A DNA stretch of 64,000 nt from Xylogone sp. PMI_703 (GCA_021399445.1 JAJTUQ010000004.1:3162001-3226000), one strand, 5' to 3'; shown: positions 1-10,947, counted from the stretch's first letter. Notes: a model not told the origin generated them from the letters alone. Made by a program: numbers and translations.

Positions 1-430
1 GGCATCAAGGACGACACGGCCACGAGTTTCTTGGTTAGTTTGTCAGGGAATATGATTCTGGGTACACTGTCTAACATGGTCATGCTAGAGTTTGATTTTA
101 GAGTGCTAGGCGATGGGAGGAGTGCATCTGCACGATATGCCAACAACTCTAATTATCGAAACGACTCGTTAATCCGAAAAGAAAGTAAGGCGATATCGAT
201 TCTTAGGCGCATCACTATTACTGATCCACTGAGACAGTGTGTGTGAGCTCTCTCCTCATCGAGGAAATCAAACGCATTATCAAAGCCAGCGAAATCATGA
301 AGTAGGAAATTTCAAAAAGTAGTACATCGAAACAGCGGACTTACGACTTCTTAGGGAAGATGATAGCAAATGGCCACAGAAGAATAAGGACGGTCGACAA
401 GAGCTTGAAATAAGGCTCGGAAACGAACAT
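1..430 (-). other. Possible 5' end of an unrecognised minus-strand gene running off the left edge
   Basis: An ATG at 430-428 opens 28 codons that encode a hydrophobic, membrane-like segment (about residues 8-24, LLSTVLILLWPFAII) and end at a consensus donor GTAAGT (344-339). Joining this in phase to an acceptor CAG ending at 67 opens a second stretch, 66-1, that stays open to the window edge (VPRIIFPDKLTKK...). The implied intron of 278 nt is long for this window, and an extra small exon between 67 and 344 is possible. I do not recognise the product. The evidence is only open frame plus plausible splice sites, so this is a weak call. Confidence 0.2.
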
Positions 431-1195
431 ATCTCATTTGAGGTATGAGGTGTCTTGCCTATCATCACCGTGTTATGCTGACTGTATCCTGCTAGACTGC
501 GAAGATAGGTTCATTGGTCGATGTGACAGAGTCTCAGGATCCAGAGGGCTTGCGAGTATTCTATTATCTTGTTCAGGATCTAAAGGCATTAGTGTTCTCT
601 CTAATAGCCTTGCACTTTAAGATCAAACCAATATAAGTGGTACTTCATTGGAGGTATGGTCATATAATGGAGTTTGGCGTTACACGATGCAGGAAAGGAA
701 TACCATAGAACCACAAAAGCATCTCACAGCTATTCCACAATAGGAGCCAGTTTTGCAAAGAAATATATTGCATATAGTGATATATCACACAGGACACCAA
801 AGGTGCCGGACCCATTACTATAAATAGGTACAGTTGCGCTACATTATCATTCGTTCGCATCTATCCTCCATCAATGTAAGAATTAACTATATCCGCAATA
901 CAGTGTGTTGGTGTTTTTGAAGACAATGAAATATGTCTTTCGGCTTCTGTTCCACGCGACAAACGTGGGGCGTTAGTGCAGAAACAGGGGTGGCTGCGAC
1001 GTTCGCTTCGGGCGGTAGAAAGGCTCCATCGGTCATTGCCTCCCATAGGGATATCTCCATCTTTTGGTCATTATTCTCACAACAACAATCATGTCCATCT
1101 AATTATCAAGCGCTTCATTGTTTTCATTCTTTTACTTGTATCATTAGACCATCCAATTCCTCCTTTCAAGCCTGGCCGGCGCGGGCGCGACCACG
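431..1195. other. Intergenic region upstream of GID4
   Basis: No supported gene. Short open frames here lack coding character. The stretch probably holds the GID4 promoter and 5' leader, and possibly the promoter of the doubtful gene at the left edge. Confidence 0.6.
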
Positions 1196-2333
1196 ATGCC
1201 CACACCATCTAGTAACGACGAGAATACACGTCAAGTACCGTCAACGCACACCTTATGCCCACCTGACGACGAGAGACCCAGCTGGACCGATATTGAAACC
1301 GATAGTCATCAAAGTGATATGATTGTCACATCGCCCGAAATACATCAACAACCGACACCCTTGTCTGAGTCGTCACCGACTAGTTCAACGGTACGACATA
1401 CTGACATTCCACAAGACCGAAAACACATGGATATGGACGAAGAAAGTTCCCCTCCAGAAATGCTGTCTCCGATGAGCACAGAGAGAGACAAACAAGAAGA
1501 AAGCGACAGGTCATCCCTAGCCAGTACTGCTTTACATTCCCCTTCTAGCGGACACGACTTTTCCTACGTACGGGTATGCACGACTTACATTCAACACTGG
1601 TGTTTCAATATTGATTCCATTATCTAGCTTATTCCGTCATCTCCGTCATGTTTTATGCGTGCCGGTAGTCGATTCCACGGTACTCAACAATCGGAGCGTC
1701 AGGTATACGATGTTCAGGTGGAGATTAAGCATGTTGATATGAGGGAGTCATTCCTATGCGGGTACCTTCGCATTCAAGGTATGCATTGTATCCATTTGAA
1801 TACGTAGTGGTTGAACGAATGCAGCTGATTTGTGCGATCTCCAATAAAGGCCTTACCGAAGACCATCCAACGCTTACTACATACTTTGAAGGCGAAATAA
1901 TAGGCTCGAAATACTCTTTTCTCACTCAACATCAGGACTGGGGATCAACTGACAAGGTTGATTTGCAACACTGGGCTAAATTTTCCGCTTTCCGACCATA
2001 TCAGAAACAGGCGAGAAAGGGTACTGTACATATTCCGAATCTGGCACAAAAAGAGAATATCTTCATGCGGTGGAAAGAAAGATTTCTGGTGCCCGATCAT
2101 CGGGTCCTAACAATCAGCGGCGCAAGCTTTGAGGGTTTTTATTATATTTGCTTTAATCAGATTCAGGGTACTGTTAGTGGCATTTACTTCCATGCTAAGA
2201 GCGAAAAGTATGTATTATATGGACACTTATCACCTCTCACGGATTATTGCTCACATGATTTATCAGGTTCCAGCAATTAGAACTAAAACACGTTGAAGAT
2301 CGTGGTTGTTATAGCGCGTTGGAGTTTCGATGA
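1196..2333 (+). CDS. GID4: GID4/VID24 substrate receptor of the GID/CTLH E3 ubiquitin ligase
   Basis: Exons 1196-1573, 1628-1778, 1850-2207 and 2267-2333 give 317 residues; all three introns (54, 71 and 59 nt) are GT-AG and phase-consistent. The first ~125 residues are Ser/Pro/Asp/Glu-rich and look disordered. The Vid24 beta-barrel follows: RAGSRFHGTQ, EIKHVDMRESFLCGYLRIQG, LTEDHPTLTTYFEGEIIG, then FMRWKERFLVPDH, ISGASFEGFYYICF and a C-terminus ending YSALEFR. These motifs are near-invariant from yeast Vid24 to human GID4. The family binds N-terminal proline degrons and recruits gluconeogenic enzymes such as fructose-1,6-bisphosphatase for ubiquitination when glucose returns. Function is inferred from the family. 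The barrel is intact and ends at the usual C-terminus, which also fixes the last short exon. The start is the first ATG in the open frame. Confidence 0.93.
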
Positions 2334-2845
2334 GTGACGACTGACGATAGTAGGGGGCAAAGTGGGTACATGGGTTTTGCAATGGAGTTGTATATGGATT
2401 TCTTCTTCTCCGGCGTGGGAAGATCGAAACATTCTACAAGCATTGGTACTACGGACAAGGAAAAGAAAGGCTTGTAGACTTGGCGGGTTCTTGAATCTTT
2501 CTTGTTCATACAGGAGGTTTCTCCTCTTATCTAGCGTTTAATGTCTTCGAATCGAAGATTGCAACATAGGTTTCTGCATTTAGATAGCCAGTCCTATTCT
2601 CGAAATCTGAGTAGGACTATGGGACTTCACATTTACGACTCACAAATACAGCACAAGTCAAGTCGCACATGCTAGACTACCTCTTTCGTCATAAGTGCCT
2701 CAGGCAGCCATACCTTCCAACGATCCTCGTGCGGAAGGTACCTTTTTGACCTCGTGAGTAGCTACTCTTACACGCTGGCACGCGCATTTGATGGTCACCT
2801 AACAACTCAAGATGCGATAACGTCCAGTCTTCCTTCCACGCCGCC
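2334..2845. other. Intergenic region between GID4 and a small membrane protein gene
   Basis: I see no coding frame. It should contain the 3' end of the GID4 transcript and the promoter of the gene starting at 2846. Confidence 0.6.
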
Positions 2846-3573
2846 ATGGATTTTGCACCGTACCAAGATCAGTCCCCAGAAACGACTCGTGCCCTATCTC
2901 CGGAAGGTCGCAGTTCTCTCGAAGGTCGCCGTTCCTTCTCTCCAAGGGTCCGCTCCCCACCACCGCTACCCTCACCGGGGAACGCGCCAGCAAATGCCAA
3001 CCCGTGGGCCTCTTCTAATAATGAAACTGGATTTGGCAACAGTGGGTTAGGTGGATATAGGAATGGCGAAGCTGGAGCAAACGATGTGGAGAGCGGTAGA
3101 GAGAGGCTGAATGAGTTTGAAACCAGCCTGCCCATACGGCTGGATTATGAGGCTTGTTTGGCCTACCTGCTGCTTCCGCCTGCCGGTGGGGTTCTATTGC
3201 TGATTATGGAGCATAAGAGTGACTATGTCAGGTGGGTTATGAAAAAAGAAAAACCCGCTATTGCTAAAAGTAGACATTAATCCTGTGTAAATTTAGGTTT
3301 CATGCCTGGCAGTCATCTCTACTTTTCACAGCGCTTTTTGTCCTGCATCTGATCTTCTCATGGTCATCGTTCTTCTCGTGGTTAATTTTTCTAGGTGACT
3401 TGTGTTTGATTGGGTATTTGACCATGCGGGCATATAGAGATGGTACGTGCTCTGCCCCATACCTGTCACATTTCTCTGTTCAATAGTAATAGCTGTATGC
3501 AGCCGATACGCTCGATAGATGCGAAGTACCCTTCTTTGGTCGACTAGCGAGCAACATCCTCGATGACGAATAG
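2846..3573 (+). CDS. Small multi-pass membrane protein, DUF4870/Tic20-like
   Basis: Exons 2846-3231, 3297-3442 and 3503-3573 give 200 residues, with introns of 65 and 60 nt. The ATG has a strong context (gccATGg). Residues 1-95 are Ser/Pro/Gly/Asn-rich and look disordered. From about residue 98 come three hydrophobic segments: a helix around AYLLLPPAGGVLLLIME, a second around LLFTALFVLHLIFSW and a third around WLIFLGDLCLIGYLTM, separated by a YVRFHAWQS loop. The C-terminus ends EVPFFGRLASNILDDE. This arrangement and the FHAWQS loop resemble the DUF4870/UPF0132 helical-bundle family found in many filamentous fungi. No molecular function is established that I know of. The C-terminal motif and phase agreement make the gene itself likely; the family label is less certain. 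Confidence 0.8.
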
Positions 3574-3806
3574 GTGTACTGTTGGGTTGGTCTGTTTATG
3601 CATGGGTTGATGATACCCTCTGTTTTTGCATTGTTCAGACTAAGCTACGTAAATAATCCATAATACTAATTCATCCAACCTCAAGACTTTATATATTCCC
3701 AGATTATGTGCTACATCTATCCGTACTAAGACTATTACCCTGAAGAGTTCATCGTGGGATGCTGCTTGACGTTGAGTCTATTGTACTCATCACGTTAAGG
3801 CGGCTA

Positions 3807-5323
3807 TCACCATAGCTTTCCAACCGTTTCATCATCCATTTCTTCTCTCAGAGCCCTTATCTGCTCCTGAATAACTTCCCAGAGCAAATTTCCTTCTAAT
3901 TCGTCTCCATGATGACTCAAATTTTTGGGCTTGTCCTCCCTGGCCACGATAACCAGCAAAGCAGCGACGAAAGCTTCTTTCAAATATGCAAAGCTAAAGT
4001 TAGGCGTGATTTGTGCAATTCTTGGGCACATAATCTGTGGGAAATCAATCTTCTTGTTATCCTTTAGCTTGTTGCGCCAATACTCGCAGTATAGTATCCT
4101 CTCTTCCCTGGTAGGATTGTCAAAGAGATATTTCCTATCGAAACGGCTTGGTCGCTTGGCAATTCCAGGGTCAAGTTGTTCGAGATGGTTAGTGCTTCCA
4201 ATCATTAGAATGCCATGATTGGACTCAAGTCCGTCTACTTCGTTAAGGAAGTAGCTACGGACACTAACGTTCACCAACGAATCTATATCTTCAAATATGA
4301 GGAGACAGGGAGCCATCTGCCTAGCCTTAAGGAAAATCTGGCGGATACTGGCTTCTGGTCCTTGCCAGCCTTGGAAGCTTTTCACATATAGCGTCTCGAC
4401 ACCTGGATTCGTCCGTTTAGAACAGTCATGGATGAGGGCTCTAGTTGAGATTGTCTTGCCATTCTATTACCTAGTTAGTACACGTTATATCGAAGGGAAG
4501 ATAAATATAGTTACCCCTGGAGGACCATAGAATATAATTCCTCTCTAGATGATTGGGTCAGCCACATGTTACAAGAGAATCAAATATCACGCACCTTCCA
4601 AGGAACACCAAACTCAGCATATCGATCTTCGCCATCAAAGAATCCAGTCACATCCTCGACGATAGACTTCTTCTTCTCTTTATCCAGAATGACATCGTCC
4701 CAATTTGACTTTTGTACATTCTGCCACAGCTCTCTGTTCTTCTGCCAGAATCCGCCATCAAAAACCAGAACCTCGTCATGTAACTCCTGACCCCAGTTTA
4801 CACAGGCTTTAATCAAGGCATCGGTCGACTTCTGAGCAGCCTGCTTCTGTTCTGGTGTCAAATCCTCGTCATCATTGGGTGGTCCAACAAGAATATAATT
4901 ATTCTTCGTGAAGCTCATAAATCCATCTCGTCCATCAGCAATATAAACCAGGAAAGTGGTGCCTTGATAGGTATAGTCATAACAACCAAACACCACGTTC
5001 TCGGCAAATGCACCTCCATTCTCATCATTATATCGGCGTGATGGAGGAATAAAGATCCTCTCCAGAAGTCCCTGGCCTACATCCCGACTCTTGTAGCTCG
5101 CTTCTTCCTTGTGGGCATCTGCGAAACCAAGTAGATTACATGCCGATGCATTCTGAACCGTCAAATGATGCTTCGGATGATGAGCCCGGATCGAGTTGAT
5201 AATTACTCCCTCTGTATAGATCCTTTTACCTTCGGCATTTGCAAAGTACTCGCCAGCTACTCCCGACCCAGAGCTTACTCCAGTAGTCGTGACGTGGACA
5301 AACTCATCATAAGTTCGGGACAT
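3807..5323 (-). CDS. AAA-family ATPase, BCS1-like type
   Basis: Read on the minus strand, exons 5323-4595, 4544-4515 and 4463-3807 give 471 residues; both introns are about 50 nt. The open frame extends upstream to 5359 but without an ATG, so the start is ATG 5323. Residues 1-235 form an N-terminal region of unknown fold. The single AAA module has Walker A GPPGNGKT, with the GPPG on the 30-nt middle exon and NGKT opening exon 3. It also has a Walker B-like LLIFEDID in the ED order seen in BCS1-type ATPases, a sensor-1 region GSTNHLEQLDPG and an arginine-finger motif RPSRFDRK. All nucleotide-binding elements are present, so an active ATPase is expected. There is no N-terminal membrane segment of the BCS1 mitochondrial type. 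Substrate and location cannot be inferred; similar genes are often multicopy in filamentous fungi. Confidence 0.88.
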
Positions 5324-5830
5324 GATGCACAGTTTCAAAACTCGGGAAACAAATTGCAATCAACAAAAGGCACAATTAATTGATCAGAATAAAATGCGAG
5401 TGGTTTGTATCCTTTTATGGACAAAGGATGCTGTATCCGATATCCATTTCGAAGGATTGAGGTGAGCTCATAGCTTATTCGGCTGCCTGGGAAATACGAA
5501 ACATCCCCGCAAGGTACAGACACCCTTGCCGCAGGAAAGAACAGGTCATCTTTCGCTCTCTAAGCACCTCTTTCGTTGAAGAAGGCGCCCACATACGGGT
5601 ACTTATACGTGAGATGTACTCATGCTCATGCTTTATAGGTTAGAGGTGGGGTTTAACGAGAACGTTAGATATTCGTCTGCAATAATTAGACTTTAGTACA
5701 GTACTATCGATAAGAGCCGGACCCTTGATAAAGGTACGAATTCGGTAATCAGCTATAGTAGCGCCCAAGAGGCTCAAAGTTTATTATTCTATTCCCTATC
5801 CATCTTCGCAAGAACGAAGTCGGCGATAAT

Positions 5831-5849
5831 TTTGAAAATAATTTTCAAA
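5831..5849. repeat. 19-nt AT-rich perfect inverted repeat
   Basis: TTTGAAAAT, one base, then ATTTTCAAA: arms of 9 with a 1-nt centre. It lies about 510 nt upstream of the AAA ATPase start. It could be a dimeric protein-binding site or chance in AT-rich DNA. Confidence 0.5.
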
Positions 5850-6775
5850 TTACATTACTGTCGAATTGTCCATATAATGTTGATCACCTCACGAATATAG
5901 AAGAAACTTCTGAGCGTGCGCAATACGTAATGTGGCTCTAATCCAGGCTGAGAGGAAGCACACTTACTTGGCGCCATTGCAAATGCAAATTAAGCCCTTG
6001 AATTCTAGGGTGCCTCCTGAAGAATTCAACTAGCCATCGTTGGTAGGCAATGAGACGGAGAGGCAATACACCGACAGTATAGGTTGAAAGTAATAACAAT
6101 GATGAGCGTTTGAGTAGTTGGCGCAAAGGAGATGTCTCTACGTCGTGCGATAACATGCGCGGTTAGTTTACCGGCGGCCTGGCTGTGAAGGATGGCTATG
6201 ATAGCGAAGAATAAACTCAAACCAATCCCTCGGTTTCAAATGCCTCTGCCCAAGAAATTCTCCGTCGTAAAAGTGTGGTTCAGAGATACTCGGTGTCCGG
6301 TGTAATCCCGTCTTCCATACACGTGAACCCTTAAAGGGAAGAACACCCCCAAGAGGGCTACATTTCAGGTTGGCAGATCAGCGGAGCGATTCCTCGGAGC
6401 GTTTCATCGGAAGACTACTGCTCAGGCATCGAGAAATAGAGGCTCTAATGATGTTGACATGCTGAGATAGAATAATCAAAGTGACATCTCACTCAACCTT
6501 AGGAGTACCTTCCATACAGAGAGGTGATATGAATGTTGATGTTGATGTTGATACATCGAATTTTTTCCCCCAGTTCTTCTGCAGTTCTTTCGATTTCATG
6601 TCAAGCAATAATGAGCGGGTGCATACGAGCGGCGAGCACGCAGGTACACACACCCTCTAGATGCAACGGTGTGAGGATGAATCAGGTTATCATTTCCGGG
6701 GATAATAACTGAGGTGGATTCCATCAGTCCGGGTGTAAACGGCGGCTCAGGCGGACTTGAGGCCGGTGCCGGTAT

Positions 6776-6781
6776 CACGTG
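6776..6781. promoter_or_regulatory. CACGTG E-box, distal, upstream of the bHLH gene
   Basis: Exact CACGTG palindrome, the preferred site of many class B bHLH proteins, 438 nt upstream of the bHLH start codon. A second copy lies at 7186-7191. Binding by the neighbouring factor is an inference. Confidence 0.35.
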
Positions 6782-7185
6782 CAGTCATGTGATGGGGGCC
6801 TGTGCTGAGACTAGGACCGCCTAAGGGGAAACCTTGCCTGGGCTCGTGCTCTCCCCGGAGCGATGCACGTTGCGCAATGCTTCATCGCCGTTGGTTGACA
6901 CTCCGATGGCCATGCCAGGCCTATCATTTGGAGCACGCGACATTTCCTGAACCCCAAAGGGCATATCCTCTGGTGAGGGAGATATTGCTCCCACGAGGGC
7001 CCCATGCCATGGGACCTCCTCTATCTCTTGGGCTGGAGTTGAGGTTTGCAGGAGGCGCCTTTCCCGGTTTCATATCTCGTGTTGTTCGCATTTATTTCTC
7101 GTATCCTTTTCTCATCTTCTCTTGAGCCCCATAGTATATTGCTTTCTTACCGTGGGTGCAATTATCCATCACAGCCTTTCAGCTT

Positions 7186-7191
7186 CACGTG
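7186..7191. promoter_or_regulatory. CACGTG E-box, proximal, in or near the bHLH 5' leader
   Basis: Exact CACGTG ending 27 nt before the bHLH start codon. Because it probably lies in transcribed leader DNA, it may act as a feedback site or be chance. Confidence 0.35.
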
Positions 7192-7218
7192 GTGTATTGC
7201 ACTCTCTTATCCATCACA

Positions 7219-8398
7219 ATGCCTCGTCCAGAACCTCCTCCAACTCCGGGCTCATCGACCGAGATCAAGGGGAAGGATGGCTCTCATTTTTCAAGCCTGC
7301 AGATGTCTTTTGAGTTGCCCCCGCCTGCCATATCTGGAGTGGAATCGTCCTCCTCCAGCGCGTCTCACAAATCTTCGTCAGCATCCTCCTACCACCCCAC
7401 ATCTCCTCTCTCTCCAGCTCTCCCTGCCAGCGAGATTGTGAAGATTCGACGGAGATCGTCCGTTGCGCAGCCGCCTGCCAAGGACACATTTGCATTACCT
7501 CCACCACCAACGCGTTCTCGAAAGATCATCCAGATGAAGCCACGAGGACAAGCTGAAGAGCCAGCGGAAGCTCCCACAGATGGCGCCAAGAACAACGGCA
7601 AAGCTGCTGCTGCTCCCAAAAAGAAACAGCCTTCTTCAACTAGTATTGCGGGAAGAAAGATCGCGCGCAAGACTGCACATAGTTTAATCGAGCGCAGGCG
7701 AAGATCGAAGATGAACGAGGAATTCGGAGTGTTGAAGGATATGATTCCTGCCTGTACAGGAGAGATGCATAAATTGGCTATTTTACAAGTAGGTTGACCT
7801 CTTATACGTGCTCATATCCTTCATGAATTAATCACTGAAATAGGCCTCGATCGACTATATCCGTTATCTCGAGGATTGCGTTGCGAAATTAAAAGCGGAG
7901 AATGCTCGTACTGATGCTTCAGCACCCGCGAGTGAATTTGCTCCGCCCACAGTCAAATCTCGAGGATCGTACAGCCCACACCACAACTTTCCAGCTCAGG
8001 ATAAGGAGGAAGACGTTGAGATGGATGGCTCAGACAGCCACTCAGCGAGCTACAGCACACCAATGGCGAACATGCATCAGTTCTCGGTGTCTCCCGCGCT
8101 AGGACCACAAGATTCCCGTTCTCGTCAAGCTTCGTACTCCTCTGCTTCGACGGATCATCGACACTATAGTTACAGCGCATCGTCTACGACTTCTCCTGCA
8201 CTTGGGCCGTCTGCTTATGACTACCCAAGAGGAGGCATTCCAGTCGGTTCTGCTCTAACAAGTCCCACGCTCCTGCCGCAGAGAGATCTAGACCAGGAAG
8301 CGACAGCGGCACTTTTAATGCTCAATACCGACCGAAGAGGTACCACTGGGAGCGCCAGCGGAAGAGGAATGAGTGTCAAGGACTTGCTTAGCGCATAA
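7219..8398 (+). CDS. Basic helix-loop-helix transcription factor
   Basis: Exons 7219-7788 and 7844-8398 give 374 residues; the 55-nt intron splits the HLH in phase 0. The open frame upstream of 7219 lacks an ATG, which fixes the start. Residues 1-135 are Pro/Ser-rich with a basic Lys/Pro stretch. The bHLH runs from about 146 to 210: basic region ARKTAHSLIERRRRSKMN (the H..E..R pattern expected to contact CANNTG, with R at the class B position), loop through KDMIPACTGEMHK, helix 2 ILQASIDYIRYLEDCVAKL, then a short leucine-containing coiled extension. The C-terminal half is Ser/Tyr-rich and ends SVKDLLSA. The arrangement is like fission yeast Esc1 and related filamentous-fungal bHLH regulators, but I cannot assign a specific orthologue. 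Two CACGTG sites upstream suggest possible autoregulation. Confidence 0.9.
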
Positions 8399-9021
8399 GA
8401 CGATACTCAGAACTGGAAGCTGGTCACGGCGTTAATGGGGGATCGAAATTTCTTCGGCGTTGTAGGCTTTACTGGTCGCACTGGTGGAAACAGTCTTTTG
8501 CATCATTGCTCTAGCATCATGTTGTAGCACAACATTCGAGCATTTGGGCATGCGTTCCCCTCATAACCGACAAAAAAGGATGATATTCTTTACGTGTGGT
8601 AGCTTATCATAAGTAACCAAAGTTGTTTTTTCGGTCGGGTTTTATCTCGAGCAATTCGAATAGCTTTTATTCATTTCAAATGTATGTTTTGCTAAAAAAA
8701 AGTGCAAATGCGAAGACGATAATAGAACTTTAAGCCTCTAGAGTGGGTTTTTGTCCTTGATGGTGATTTGTCCGGTAACTTCCTACATGCTAGTGCAAGG
8801 CTGAGGAAATTACGCAACATCCCCGCTCATCGTTGGTACGTGAGGTACGTGCATCGTCTCGCGAGGCTGATGCATCCGCGTATGACGACGCAGAGCCCAC
8901 TTGCCAAGGTTGGGGCAAACCCACACCTACGCAAATGGTTATATAAAAGAGAGAGATATGTATAGTAAACTGATATAAATAAATAAAAAAAGACTATTCC
9001 CAGATATCAATATCTCCAACC
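8399..9021. other. Intergenic region: bHLH 3' end and GH5 promoter
   Basis: No gene seen. The last 80 nt are very AT-rich and include a clear TATA element. The stretch before 8900 would carry the bHLH terminator. Confidence 0.6.
8940..8948 (+). promoter_or_regulatory. TATA box of the GH5 gene
   Basis: TATATAAAA, a near-consensus TATA element, 74 nt upstream of the GH5 start codon. TATA-containing fungal promoters are commonly regulated rather than housekeeping. Confidence 0.55.
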
Positions 9022-10683
9022 ATGAAGAAAATAATCTCAAAAACCAGATCCATGCTCTCAGATAACAAATCCACCCCAAACAACTTCTCCAGCCTCCCCT
9101 CTCAACATCCCCCTCCACAGCAGCAGCCAGCATCTCCAACTCAAGTATCATCCTCCCCAGAAGAAGCAACAATCCAACCTCCAACCCGACTGGACGTAAT
9201 CAGACACCGCTACCACAACGGCGCAAACCTCGGCTCCATCTTCGTCCTCGAGAAATGGCTCCACCCATCCATGTTCCCCTCCAGCACCAACGGCTCCTCC
9301 GAACTCGACGCCGTCCGCGCCTCCATCGCCTCATCTGGTCTGCAAGCCACGAAAGCAAAGTGGGAGTCCCACTGGCGCAACGCTCTCTCGAATGAAGACC
9401 TCGACTTCCTCGTCTCGCAGGCGCGATGCACGAGTATCAGGCTTCCAATCGGGTACTTCACTCTCGGACGAGCATTCGCGCAGGGCACGCCATTTGAAGA
9501 TGCCATTGCTGTGTATGAGAATGCCTGGATGGCCGTGAAGCAACTCGTCCAGAGGGTGCGCGGGGCCGGGATGGGGGTGCTGCTGGACTTCCACGCCGTG
9601 CCGGGGGGCGCGAATGGTGATGCGCATTCTGGGAGCGGGAGCGGGAAGGCAGAGCTATGGGGACAGAAGAAGAACCTTGATCTTGCGGTGCGGTGTCTGA
9701 GATTTATTGCGGAGGAGGTGGTACGGGATGAGGCGTTAAGTAATGGGGTTATTGGGATCCAGGTCGTTAACGAGGCGGTGTTTAATGCGAAGAAGATGTA
9801 TGAGTTTTACGAACATGCGATTGCTGCTGTGGGAAGTGTGGATGAGAGCATCCCGATCTATGTGAGTGATGGGTGGGATTTGGGACGTGCTTTGGGGTGG
9901 TCGACGGGGAGGAAGGATCGCAGGCCGAGGAATCCCGTTGTTGTGGATGTGCATAAGTATTATACGTTTAGTGATGAGCATAGGAGTTTGGCTCCGCAGG
10001 AGATCATTGCGAGGATTCCGTCTGAGTTGAGTGAGTTGGATGGGAAGGAGGGGAGTCTTTTCGATCGAGGAGAAGCGCAGGTGGTGGTTGGTGAGTGGAG
10101 CTGTGTTCTTGATGGCCAGACGTGGAGTCGAGTTGCTCCTGGAGAGAAGGAGAGCCTGGTTAGGCAATTCGGGACTGCTCAGTCTCAGAAGTGGCAGCAG
10201 AGAGCTGGTGGAAGCTTTTTCTGGACTTACAAAATGGACTGGATGGATGGTGGGGAATGGGGGTTTGCGGAGCAGGTTAAGAAGGGGAACATTATTCCTC
10301 CTCCTTGCCTTGCACTCTCGGCACACGAGATCCAGCAGAGAGCTCAAAATGCGCAGCAGCAGCGCCACGATCTGGCTTCGGCAGCAAGACAGATGCATGA
10401 GGAGTACTGGAGCAGGACTACGCCTGGTAAGCGGTTTGAACACCAACTATATAGCGAGGGCTGGGAAGTTGGGTTCTCTGACGCTCTTGTATTCTTTACG
10501 ATGAGAACTAATGGCGTACTTGGAGATAAGATGAGCAAGGAGGGTGGTGATAAGATTGGGTGCTTGAATATCTGGGTTAAGAAACGGTTGTTGGAGTCCG
10601 GTCGTACAGGGGAGTTTGTCTGGGAATGGGAACAAGGATTTAGAGCTGGTGTAGCGGCTTTCTATAATACCGTTGGGATTTGA
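9022..10683 (+). CDS. Glycoside hydrolase family 5, intracellular glucanase-like (YBR056W type)
   Basis: Single exon, 553 residues, ATG preceded by an A/C-rich leader. No signal peptide: the N-terminus is Lys/Ser-rich and polar, so the protein is probably cytosolic, unlike secreted Exg1-type exoglucanases. The GH5 barrel begins near residue 60 (NGANLGSIFVLEKWL). It continues through RLPIGYFTLG, a LLDFHAVPGGANGDAHSG strand-and-loop, the acid/base in IQVVNEAV (Glu251) and the nucleophile in VVVGEWS (Glu358), followed by GGSFFWTYKMD. Both catalytic glutamates are present, so an active beta-glucosidase or glucanase is expected; the substrate is not evident. About 140 extra residues follow the barrel. 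Codon endings shift strongly along the gene: C-ending codons dominate the first ~170, then G- and T-ending ones. Confidence 0.88.
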   Translation: MKKIISKTRSMLSDNKSTPNNFSSLPSQHPPPQQQPASPTQVSSSPEEATIQPPTRLDVIRHRYHNGANLGSIFVLEKWLHPSMFPSSTNGSSELDAVRASIASSGLQATKAKWESHWRNALSNEDLDFLVSQARCTSIRLPIGYFTLGRAFAQGTPFEDAIAVYENAWMAVKQLVQRVRGAGMGVLLDFHAVPGGANGDAHSGSGSGKAELWGQKKNLDLAVRCLRFIAEEVVRDEALSNGVIGIQVVNEAVFNAKKMYEFYEHAIAAVGSVDESIPIYVSDGWDLGRALGWSTGRKDRRPRNPVVVDVHKYYTFSDEHRSLAPQEIIARIPSELSELDGKEGSLFDRGEAQVVVGEWSCVLDGQTWSRVAPGEKESLVRQFGTAQSQKWQQRAGGSFFWTYKMDWMDGGEWGFAEQVKKGNIIPPPCLALSAHEIQQRAQNAQQQRHDLASAARQMHEEYWSRTTPGKRFEHQLYSEGWEVGFSDALVFFTMRTNGVLGDKMSKEGGDKIGCLNIWVKKRLLESGRTGEFVWEWEQGFRAGVAAFYNTVGI

Positions 10684-10947
10684 TCACCTGGATGAGAATT
10701 CTTATTATTTGTCAGGATAAACAGGTTTTATATATAATGATATTTACCATAGTGACCCGGGTCTGAAATGTGGTACATCCATTCTGTGGTCATTCAGGAA
10801 TTACGCAAAGAATATAACAATAAAACCAAGTGACATTTTGCCTGCACCCCAACTCCATGCTATGCATTCGCACGATCTAATAGCTATACCCAAGATTCAA
10901 AAGGGGTCTGTTATCCCCAGATATCAAAACTACTATACGTTACACTC

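Larger units (their letters stand above)
5324..7218. other. Intergenic region between divergent AAA ATPase and bHLH genes
   Basis: About 1.9 kb with no supported gene. It serves as the upstream region of both flanking genes. It contains a 19-nt perfect inverted repeat (5831-5849), three copies of ATGTTG at 6533-6550, and two CACGTG palindromes (6776-6781 and 7186-7191) on the bHLH side. The 200 nt before 7219 are pyrimidine-rich, as expected for a fungal leader. Confidence 0.6.

Noticed and set aside
9736..10446. 236-codon open frame on the minus strand inside the GH5 gene
   Set aside because: Antisense shadow produced by the biased codon use of GH5; no motif or splice support.
10031..10504. 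157-codon open frame on the plus strand inside GH5
   Set aside because: Overlaps the catalytic region in another frame; the GH5 frame has both catalytic motifs.
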